From: Clostridium beijerinckii HUN142
GTDB lineage: Bacteria > Bacillota > Clostridia > Clostridiales > Clostridiaceae
Length of the DNA: 64,000 nt
NCBI RefSeq assembly: GCF_000621745.1
Contig: NZ_JHXK01000011.1
Location: forward strand, 1-64,000
Reading direction: 5' to 3'
Shown here: piece by piece, positions 27,506 to 34,751 of the stretch
Layout of the letters: every line of letters begins with the position of its first letter
How positions within the stretch are numbered: position 1 is the stretch's first letter
The notes under the pieces: model-generated
Database searches by the model: none
Seen by the model: only the letters and a program-made list of their open reading frames with translations
What the model was told of the DNA's origin: nothing
Program-made: the position numbers and the translations under genes

Positions 27506-27983
27506 ACTCCTCCTTTAGCTCTTTTTTCAGCATATTTCTTCCTCTGCTAAGTAATGATCTTACTGTCGCTTCTTTCCTATTTACAATATTTGATATTTCA
27601 ACCGTAGTATAGCCTTCATAATAATATAAATGAACAATCTCCCTATATTTCAGTGGGAGTTTCATAACCTGATTTAAAACATTGTTATCTTTGTATTCAT
27701 CGTAATAAGGCATGTCAATTAACTCCACATGCTTTTTAAACCATACTGATTTCAATTTATTTTTGCAGATATTTCTGGTAACACAAATAAACCAATGCTT
27801 TTTATGATCTTCGCTTTCAAATATCTCTATATTTTTAAGCAATTGTACAAAAACATCTTGAACAGCATCTTCTGCATCGTATATATTTTTCATATATGAA
27901 TATGCAAGTCTCAGCAGCATATCTCCATAATGATCTAAATCTTGTGAAATAATTTCATCCGTACGCAATGAAACATCTTTCAT
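27492..27983 (-). CDS. ECF-type RNA polymerase sigma factor
   Basis: About 163 residues with sigma region 2 (MLLRLAYSYMKNIYDAEDAV, DVFVQLLKN) and region 4 (LPLKYREIVHLYYYEGYTTV, NRKEATVRSLLSRGR). This size and domain set is that of ECF sigma factors. The start is uncertain: 27983 with AAGGATGAG 9-12 nt upstream is preferred, because GGAAGG abuts the ATG at 27995. First gene of an operon with its probable anti-sigma factor. Its targets may include the DUF4367 wall protein next door. Confidence 0.9.
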   Translation of the reverse strand: MKDVSLRTDEIISQDLDHYGDMLLRLAYSYMKNIYDAEDAVQDVFVQLLKNIEIFESEDHKKHWFICVTRNICKNKLKSVWFKKHVELIDMPYYDEYKDNNVLNQVMKLPLKYREIVHLYYYEGYTTVEISNIVNRKEATVRSLLSRGRNMLKKELKEEYDFE

Positions 27984-28564
27984 TAAAAAACTCATCCTTC
28001 CATCCAGTAGCACAACAATGTATTAATAAAACTTACTCAAATAAACACTTTAAAAATCAGATTTATAATTTTCAATAAATACCATATCAAAATTTATAGT
28101 ATTGCTTAAATCTATATTGCAAACTGCTTATCTATACTCCCAAAATAAACTCTTACTTATTATTCATGTCTCTACTTATGTTACTTATTGTTTAAATCTC
28201 TTTTTAATACAAGTTCAAATTAACTTACTTTATTTAATTGTAATTGTAGTAATATGTAATGAAAATTATTTGCTAGAATATATATATCTATATATTTTTA
28301 ACAAAACCTGTTATGTACCTCTACATAGAAACCAGATACATATTTGCTATGGTGTTACTTAAAATTAATCTTATAAATATCCTTAGATAGAGGTTGTCCT
28401 AGATATTGCCTCTCTAAAACTTATTTATGAAATATGCATAAATAGATACAACCTTCTTCTTAGAACATTCCAGTAAAAATTTCATCAATCCATATGAACA
28501 AATATGTATTGAATTTCTATCATTTGAGGCACAAATTAGGTTTTTGTGTTGATTTTCTGTATAA
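27984..28564. other. 550-bp intergenic region
   Basis: Very AT-rich promoter region of the sigma operon and 3' region of the wall-protein gene. A weak plus-strand reading frame at 28102-28362 lacks a ribosome site. No structured element recognised. Confidence 0.4.
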
Positions 28565-29731
28565 CTAAAAAGTACTTTTTATAATATTAATAATATCCTC
28601 TTGTTCCATACCATCATTTAGTGAGATAGAATATGACATATTATTTACGCTCCAAACAGCAACCTTAATAAGATTGTCATCTCCTTTTAATTTTACATTG
28701 ATTCCATTTATATTTACAGTATTATTAATTTTATAGTCATTATAATCACCACTTATATCATAAGTTCCTTGTCCCATTCTAAATATAATGTCATTTTGTT
28801 TGTTTACATAGCATATTTGAAATAAATCTCTTGATATAGTATTTATATATTTTATATTGTATTTACCTAATAATTCTTTTGGCACTGTAATCTTAAATTT
28901 TAATGCTTTTTGAGCTTGGTCTATAGTATCAAACCTTTCAATAGGACTTATTATATCATCTGCATCTTCAGGTTTATTTACTACAGTGGCAGCTGGTTTA
29001 CCATCCCATTTTCCATTTTCATCTACTTTATATCCATCTGGAGTTACTGTACCTGAAGCCATTTCTCCATTATTTAATAAATAGTACCAATTGCCATTAG
29101 TTTGAACCCATCCTCTTTGCATTATGCCATTATTATTCATGAAATACCACTTATTATTTATTAATTTCCATCCTACTGATAACTCTCCATTAGCTGAATA
29201 AATCCATTGTCCATCTTTATCTCTTACAAAAAAGCTTCCTACTGTTTTTTGATCACTGAATAGAAAATTATAAAAATTAATTGGAACATACACCATATTA
29301 TCCTCTATTATAGGCTCTGCACCTAATTCATGCATCATAGTTAATCCTATTGCTTTGCTGCTTGAATAATAATAACTATCTTGTCCCACATAAACATTTG
29401 TCTTAATTGTACCATTATCTAAGCTTATAACTTTATTATCCTTATCTGGCTCAACTTTAAAACCAAGACTCTCTGCTGTAAATTTCAGAGGAACCATAAT
29501 TTTGCCTTTATATATTGAAACTCCGCTTCTTCCAATTTCAATATTTTTTCCGCATATTGCTACCTTGTTTATATCAACATCCTTAGGTGCATAGTTTGAT
29601 ATTGGAACAGTATCATCAATGATATTCGCTGGATTAGATTTGTGCCTTGATATATCATCTGCTGCAAATGCTTGAGCTGATATCCCCACAATTGTTACTG
29701 CAGTTAATAAAACTATCATTAATTTTTTCAT
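28565..29731 (-). CDS. Wall-bound protein: stalk domain, choline-binding repeats, DUF4367
   Basis: 388 residues. Signal peptide (about 1-23, ending AQAFA), a copper-amine-oxidase-N-like domain typical of clostridial surface proteins (about 50-150, PLKFTAESLGFKVEPD), two or three choline-binding-type repeats (about 175-240, GWKLINNKWYFMNNNG, GWVQTNGNWYYLLNNG), and a C-terminal DUF4367-like domain (about 265-388). The repeats attach proteins to wall polymers. The DUF4367 domain is clearly related to that of the anti-sigma factor just downstream. GGAGAAG stands about 9 nt before the ATG. Function unknown; possibly a surface protein linked to the sigma system. Confidence 0.88.
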   Translation of the reverse strand: MKKLMIVLLTAVTIVGISAQAFAADDISRHKSNPANIIDDTVPISNYAPKDVDINKVAICGKNIEIGRSGVSIYKGKIMVPLKFTAESLGFKVEPDKDNKVISLDNGTIKTNVYVGQDSYYYSSSKAIGLTMMHELGAEPIIEDNMVYVPINFYNFLFSDQKTVGSFFVRDKDGQWIYSANGELSVGWKLINNKWYFMNNNGIMQRGWVQTNGNWYYLLNNGEMASGTVTPDGYKVDENGKWDGKPAATVVNKPEDADDIISPIERFDTIDQAQKALKFKITVPKELLGKYNIKYINTISRDLFQICYVNKQNDIIFRMGQGTYDISGDYNDYKINNTVNINGINVKLKGDDNLIKVAVWSVNNMSYSISLNDGMEQEDIINIIKSTF

Positions 29732-30263
29732 AATCTTATCTTCTCCTTCTAAGCTTGCACAATCTAATATTATATTTATTTTTATGTGCTTGCATCTTAA
29801 ATTTTCATTTTAGGCACTTGAAAGAAAATAACAAGTCCAAAATTGCCATGGGTATATCATTCGCCAAGAAAGCGGATATCACTCATAGTGGACCGGACAT
29901 ATTAGTGTTATCTGCCTAAAAAGCATGATTGAATATAAACTGGCAGATGGACTAATTATTTTTTTAATTGCCTTTATATTAGTAATACAATCCAACTTAG
30001 AGAAGTGTTGCAAAAAAATTAAAATTTTTATAAAAATTTTTAGGTTGTTGTTGAATCAAAGATTTTTTATGTATATTTTTTAATAGTCATATGATAGAGC
30101 TTTTTTATATTACTATTATTAAGTAAATAAAAAAGCCATATATGAAGTTCATTACTTATTGCTTATCATTTTAATGAACTTCTTATATATAAATAATGAT
30201 ATGTTTTAAGACTTTCTACATTTATTATTTTCACATCAAATTTATGTTGTTCACATAATTAAA
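29732..30263. other. Leader region of the wall-protein gene
   Basis: No gene. Holds the structured, less AT-rich segment at 29850-29950 described separately and an inverted repeat near 30142-30188 (TGAAGTTCATTA / TTAATGAACTTC-type) that may end the HxlR transcript. Confidence 0.45.
29873..29948 (-). ncRNA. Possible structured leader with alternative hairpins
   Basis: On the minus strand three segments matter: 29942-29948 (ATCTGCC), 29901-29917 (GGCAGATAACACTAATA) and 29873-29888 (TATGAGTGATATCCGC). The middle one can pair with the first (7 bp) or with the third (16-bp stem, two mismatches). Mutually exclusive pairing in a 5' leader is riboswitch- or attenuator-like. I do not recognise a known class. 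The segment is richer in G+C than its surroundings. Confidence 0.4.
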
Positions 30264-30629
30264 TTATTCAACATTTTCAAACTTATTATTTAATAATTCA
30301 ATATCTTCTCCCTGGATCTGTCTTCTTTCGATATTATCCCTTCCCCAAGAACACATTGAATCAATAATCTTATTTACGGTTTTGCCGTATTCAGTAATAT
30401 AATATTCAACTTTGGGCGGCATTTGATTATATACAGTTCTTCCTATAATTTCATCGGCTTCTAGTTCACGTAATTGTTGAATAAGAACCTTTTGTGTTAT
30501 TGATGGAATGCAACGTTGCAATTCACTTGTTCTTCTCTTTCCATGCATAAGAAAGCAAATAATCAACGCTTTCCATTTTCCTCCTATGATTTCTAATGTA
30601 GCTTCTATTCCTAGATTGTATTTTTTCAT
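30264..30629 (-). CDS. HxlR-family winged-helix regulator
   Basis: 121 residues with the HxlR core: LEIIGGKWKALIICFLMHGK, TSELQRCIPSITQKVLIQQL, and a wing with the VYNQMPPKVEYYITEYGK pattern. HxlR proteins are dimeric DNA binders, often redox or electrophile sensors through Cys; C25 (IICFL), C40 (QRCIP) and C92 (SMCSW) are present. GAGGG lies just before the ATG. It is divergent from a flavodoxin-fold reductase, which it probably controls, through the palindromes at 30692-30715. Confidence 0.92.
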   Translation of the reverse strand: MKKYNLGIEATLEIIGGKWKALIICFLMHGKRRTSELQRCIPSITQKVLIQQLRELEADEIIGRTVYNQMPPKVEYYITEYGKTVNKIIDSMCSWGRDNIERRQIQGEDIELLNNKFENVE

Positions 30630-30691
30630 ATTTCCCTCGCCTGCTATCTATAGTGTACTTTTCTTGATAACATACTAACATTCTTCTATAC

Positions 30692-30715
30692 TTACTTTCA
30701 AGTAACTTTGTTACT
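30692..30715. promoter_or_regulatory. Probable HxlR operator
   Basis: Two overlapping palindromes, TTACTTTCAAGTAA (30692-30705) and AGTAACTTTGTTACT (30701-30715), lie in the divergent region between hxlR-type gene and reductase. They resemble TTAC-N5/6-GTAA sites of HxlR/DUF24 regulators such as CatR. Confidence 0.55.
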
Positions 30716-30794
30716 TTATTGTGTGTATTTACATATATAACCAGGCATCATAAAATATTATTATAAAAATACTAATGTGAAAAGGAGAAAACAT

Positions 30795-31331
30795 ATGAAA
30801 ACACTTGTTATTTTAGCTCATCCTGATATAGAGAGTTCAAAAGTAAATAAAGTATGGAAGAGAGAATTAATTAAATATCCTGATGAAATTACCATTCATG
30901 AGTTGTATAAAGAATATCCTGATTGGAATATAGATGTCCTTAGAGAACAAAATTTAATTGAAACATATGAAAAAATAGTATTTGAATTTCCTTTATATTG
31001 GTATAGCTATCCACCTCTATTAAAAAAATGGCTAGATGATGTTTTTACTTATGGCTGGGCATATGGATCTAAAGGTGACAAACTTAAAGGAAAAAAATTT
31101 GGCATAGCCATGTCTATTGGTGATAAAAAGGCTAATTACTCTAAAGAAGGCCCTATAACATTTACTGTTGATGAAATTATTGCACCATTTAAAGCAACTG
31201 CAATCCATGTTGGAGCGATTTCATTACCTTATTTTTCGATTTTCGGTTCATCCTTTAATGCTAGTAATGAAGAAATTGAACAAAGTGCAAAAGATTATGT
31301 AAATTATATTTTAAATGAGAACAACAATTAG
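30795..31331 (+). CDS. NAD(P)H-dependent flavodoxin-fold oxidoreductase
   Basis: About 178 residues, KefF/MdaB/YabF type. It begins MKTLVILAHPDIESSKVNK, has FEFPLYWYSYPPLLKKWLDDVF (about residues 60-81; FMN-binding and dimer loop) and TYGWAYG. The family reduces quinones or nitro compounds using FMN. The start at 30795 has AAGGAG 7 nt upstream; the first in-frame start lies within the ribosome site. Divergent from an HxlR regulator, the usual set-up for electrophile- or quinone-inducible reductases. Confidence 0.9.
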   Translation: MKTLVILAHPDIESSKVNKVWKRELIKYPDEITIHELYKEYPDWNIDVLREQNLIETYEKIVFEFPLYWYSYPPLLKKWLDDVFTYGWAYGSKGDKLKGKKFGIAMSIGDKKANYSKEGPITFTVDEIIAPFKATAIHVGAISLPYFSIFGSSFNASNEEIEQSAKDYVNYILNENNN

Positions 31332-31360
31332 CTGCTAGAACTTTTTGAAGAAAGTAATAT

Positions 31361-31420
31361 AGTCTGTGTCTACTTTATTTCATCAATTAAATACTGAAAT
31401 GAAGTGGATACAGACTATTT
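31361..31420. terminator. Bidirectional terminator
   Basis: Arms 31361-31382 and 31395-31416 (AGTCTGTGTCTACTTTATTT and its near complement) form a long stem between the convergent reductase and aldolase genes. Confidence 0.75.
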
Positions 31421-31459
31421 ACATGGAAAATTTATTTATTGAATTCGCTTTTTTATCTT

Positions 31460-32326
31460 TTATTTGTAGTATTTTACTTTGTCTTCATCATTAAATAAAT
31501 TTATTTTATGATAAATAACCTCCTTCATAGCTTCTATACATGGAGGATAAATTGCATTTGGTTCACGAGCGCCTAAATCCTCTGTTAATATTTCACGGCA
31601 TTTCTTATAAAATGCATCTTTTATATCACTAGAAATATTTATTTTAGATATTCCTAATTTTACAGACTCAGCAATTTCATCATCTGAATTAGCTGATCCT
31701 CCGTGTAATACTAATGGAATTTGTACAGTTTCTCTTATAATTTTTAATAAATCCAACTTTAATTTTGGTTTCATATTTTTAGGATAAATTCCATGAGATG
31801 TACCAATAGCAATTGCTAAAGTGTCTACCCCAGTTCTTTCAACAAACTCTTTTGCTTTTTCTGGATCTGTATAAATTATTTCATCAGCTCCATATTCTCC
31901 GCCATTACCAGTTGTACCTATAGTTCCAAGTTCTGCTTCAACCGAAACATTAATTGGATGAGCTGCTTCTACTACCTTTTTTGTAATTTCAATATTTTCT
32001 TCAAAGGACATATGTGAAGCATCAATCATTACTGATGTAAACCCACATTTTATTGCCCTTAAAATCTGCTCAAAAGTTCCACCATGATCTAAATGAATAA
32101 CTACTGGTACATTTGATTTAAAAGCTTCTTCCTTTACACTTTCTATAAAGCTGTCCTCTACAAATGATAATTCATCTGGATGTATTGCAATAATTACTGG
32201 AGCTTGTTTTTCTTTGCAAGCTTCCATTACACCTCTTAAAATCATATTGCTGCTTGTATTAAAAGCTGGTACAGCAAATTTATTTTCTTGAGCTACAGAT
32301 AACAACTCTTTCATATTTATTAACAT
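31460..32326 (-). CDS. Class II ketose-bisphosphate aldolase (A)
   Basis: 288 residues. Catalytic D80 and zinc ligand H81 lie in VIHLDHGG, further ligands are H178 (AIGTSHGIYP) and H208 (PLVLHGGS). This set is complete for class II aldolases, which cleave fructose- or tagatose-type bisphosphates to triose phosphates in the cytosol. AGGAGA precedes the ATG by 8 nt. Last gene of a PTS operon and 60 bp downstream of a second, diverged aldolase. Exact sugar not known. Confidence 0.93.
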   Translation of the reverse strand: MLINMKELLSVAQENKFAVPAFNTSSNMILRGVMEACKEKQAPVIIAIHPDELSFVEDSFIESVKEEAFKSNVPVVIHLDHGGTFEQILRAIKCGFTSVMIDASHMSFEENIEITKKVVEAAHPINVSVEAELGTIGTTGNGGEYGADEIIYTDPEKAKEFVERTGVDTLAIAIGTSHGIYPKNMKPKLKLDLLKIIRETVQIPLVLHGGSANSDDEIAESVKLGISKINISSDIKDAFYKKCREILTEDLGAREPNAIYPPCIEAMKEVIYHKINLFNDEDKVKYYK

Positions 32327-32386
32327 AATATCATTCTCCTTTTTATTTCAATTTGTATTCTAAAATTATTACATTGAGCATTTTTA

Positions 32387-33241
32387 CTACTGGTTTTTAT
32401 TATTCGATCCTGATAATCTAATGTAGCTTCTCACCAATTCGATACTTTCTCGTTCAACTTTATGCATTAGAGCATAGTAGTTAATGTTTGGATCTTTTTG
32501 CAGTATTGCGTTTATAGCTTCAACATTTGCATTCATAAAGTCACAGCCAACATTAATTTTATTAATACCATATTTAACAGCCTTTAAAATATTATCTCTT
32601 CCCGAGCCAGAGCCTCCGTGAAGAACTAGCGGCATTTTTGTTAATTTTTTAATAGTTTTCAATCTTTCAAAATCAAATTCTGGTATCATTCCATCTGGAT
32701 AATTTCCATGTGACGTACCAATTGATATTGCCAATGCATCGATTCCAGTTTCCTCAGCAAACTTTAATGCTTCTTCTGGATTCGTATACATGTCATCATT
32801 CGTAAATGCACGTCCTTCTGTAGCACCCAAGCACCCGATTTCACCTTCAACACTAACACCCTTTGGATGAGCATAATTTACAACTTCTCTTGTCATGTCG
32901 ATATTTCCCTGCAATCCAAAGCGTGATGCGTCTACCATTACTGATGAAAAACCATCATCTATTGCTTTTTTTAAAAATATAACTTCCTGTCCATGATCAA
33001 AGTTTAAGGCTATATTTATAGATGTTCTACTAGCTAGTGTTTTTACAATAGGTGTTATTAGTTCACTATCACAATGATCAATTAAATGTTCTTGATATAA
33101 ATTGATTATAATAGGTGCATTTTCTAGCTCTGCAGCCTTAATTACGCTTCTTGCTGTCTCCAAATTAAAGCAATTAATAGCCATAACTGCATAATTTTCT
33201 TCATTTGCTTTTTTCAGCATTTCTCTCATAGAAACATACAT
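32387..33241 (-). CDS. Class II ketose-bisphosphate aldolase (B)
   Basis: 284 residues, paralog of the next gene. It keeps D82 and H83 (LNFDHGQ), H178 (SIGTSHGNYP) and H208 (PLVLHGGSGSG), so it should be active. The two differ at the residue after DHG (Q here, G there) and in loops such as GCLGATEGRAF, which suggests different substrates or a hetero-oligomer. GGAGAAG lies 6 nt before the ATG. It follows EIIC by 27 bp in the same operon. Confidence 0.92.
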   Translation of the reverse strand: MYVSMREMLKKANEENYAVMAINCFNLETARSVIKAAELENAPIIINLYQEHLIDHCDSELITPIVKTLASRTSINIALNFDHGQEVIFLKKAIDDGFSSVMVDASRFGLQGNIDMTREVVNYAHPKGVSVEGEIGCLGATEGRAFTNDDMYTNPEEALKFAEETGIDALAISIGTSHGNYPDGMIPEFDFERLKTIKKLTKMPLVLHGGSGSGRDNILKAVKYGINKINVGCDFMNANVEAINAILQKDPNINYYALMHKVERESIELVRSYIRLSGSNNKNQ

Positions 33242-33268
33242 AGCACTTCTCCTTATCTATACGAATAT

Positions 33269-34348
33269 TTATTTTATTTCTATACCTGATAAATCCACTT
33301 GTTCCTCTTCTTCCTCCTCTTCATATATTTTTTCTTTAGCGTCTTTTTTAAGAGCTACAAGTAAAATTGCTGTAATAACTGATCCAACACCTAATGCTAC
33401 TAAGAAACCAATTGGATTTTGCATTGCAGGTACAATAAACATTCCTCCTGATGGAACTGGAGATCCAACATTTAATAGCATGATTAACGCACCGCCAACA
33501 GCTGCACCAAAAGAACAAGAGAAAATTACACGAAGTGGATCAACTGCTGCAATAGGAATAACACCTTCAGTAATCATACATATACCCATTGGAAATGCTA
33601 TTTTTATATTATCTGACTCGCCCTTGGTATATCTGGATCTTCTTATTAACCATGATAATGTAACTCCAAAAGGTGGAATCATAGAAGCACAAATCTTAAT
33701 AGCTTCTGGACCATAAACTCCTTGTAATAGAAGTCCATCTGCAAAAAGAGATGCAACTTTATTAACAGGACCACCAAAATCAAATGCTGCCATAGCACCC
33801 ATAATAGCACCAAACACTGCTTTTGATCCCCCTTGCATGTTATTAAGCATATTTGTAAGTGCAGCTGAAGCTGCTGCTATAGGCCTGCCAATTACAAAAA
33901 ACATAACTAATCCTATGACTACAGAAGATATTAATGGAATGATCATCATTGGCAATAACCCTTGCGCCCACTTAGGTACAACTATGACTTTCTTTAGATA
34001 ATTTACAAAATAACCTGCAAGATAACCTCCAAGCATTCCACCTAAGAAACCAGCACCCATAGCATTAGCTACCATACCCATTAATAAACCAGGTGCAATA
34101 CCAGGGCGGTCTGCAATAGAGTATGCAATGGCAGCACCCATAACTGAAGGTAACAATCCCATACCAAATACACCTAGTGAAACTGCAGCCTGCCAAACAT
34201 TATAAGAACTTTTATAATCAGAAATTAATGATGGATTTCCCCCTGCTAAATTACCAATGGCGATTAATAGACCTGATGCTACAACTAGTGGAAGCATGTA
34301 TGATATACCTGTCATAGCATGTTTTTTTAATTGTAAACTTTTTAACAT
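33269..34348 (-). CDS. PTS fructose-type transporter, EIIC component
   Basis: 359-residue polytopic membrane protein with about nine or ten hydrophobic segments. Fructose-family features are TGISYMLPLVVASGLLIAIG (start), GAGFLGGMLGGYLAGY and FDFGGPVNKVA. It moves the sugar while EIIB phosphorylates it. It ends in a Glu-rich cytosolic tail (EEEEEEEQVDLSGIEIK) without fused B or A domain. It is 30 bp after the EIIB gene. Confidence 0.93.
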   Translation of the reverse strand: MLKSLQLKKHAMTGISYMLPLVVASGLLIAIGNLAGGNPSLISDYKSSYNVWQAAVSLGVFGMGLLPSVMGAAIAYSIADRPGIAPGLLMGMVANAMGAGFLGGMLGGYLAGYFVNYLKKVIVVPKWAQGLLPMMIIPLISSVVIGLVMFFVIGRPIAAASAALTNMLNNMQGGSKAVFGAIMGAMAAFDFGGPVNKVASLFADGLLLQGVYGPEAIKICASMIPPFGVTLSWLIRRSRYTKGESDNIKIAFPMGICMITEGVIPIAAVDPLRVIFSCSFGAAVGGALIMLLNVGSPVPSGGMFIVPAMQNPIGFLVALGVGSVITAILLVALKKDAKEKIYEEEEEEEQVDLSGIEIK

Positions 34349-34378
34349 AATAAGTTCTCTCCCCTTTTCACAAAATTT

Positions 34379-34693
34379 TTACTTTGACCCTAAATCTTGT
34401 TGAATCTTATTAATAAGTGCTTTTGGAGCTTTAATTACAATATCTGTTGAAACATCAATAACTTTCTTTCCTTTAAATCTCTCCCTCCCTCCTACTTTAA
34501 TGTCTGCTGCGATAATCACTACATCTGCTTCTTCGATTTCTTTAAGACTAAGTTCATCTTCTGTCCCAATTGTTCCTTGTGTTTCAATATGGATTTCATG
34601 GTTCAATGATTTTGCAGCACGTACTAATTTTTCTTTTGCTATATAAGTGTGTGCAATTCCAGATGTACAAGCTGCTATTCCTACAATTTTCAT
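34379..34693 (-). CDS. PTS fructose-type transporter, EIIB component
   Basis: 104 residues. The phosphorylated Cys is C9 in IAACTSGIAHTYIA, the family pattern. It accepts phosphate from an EIIA domain and passes it to sugar bound to EIIC. It lies between the regulator (58 bp upstream) and EIIC. Confidence 0.94.
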   Translation of the reverse strand: MKIVGIAACTSGIAHTYIAKEKLVRAAKSLNHEIHIETQGTIGTEDELSLKEIEEADVVIIAADIKVGGRERFKGKKVIDVSTDIVIKAPKALINKIQQDLGSK

Positions 34694-34751
34694 ATACAGT
34701 TGTCCCCCTTTAATTTTTTATTTATATAAATTTTAATTTTAAGCATTATGA

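Noticed and set aside
28102..28362. Plus-strand frame of 86 codons upstream of the sigma operon
   Set aside because: No ribosome site, very AT-rich hydrophobic composition typical of random A/T sequence, and it lies in the promoter region of the sigma gene.
29829..29920. Plus-strand protein-like frame (KIAMGISFAKKADITHSG)
   Set aside because: No start, no ribosome site, only about 40 codons; the structured leader on the other strand explains the composition as well or better.
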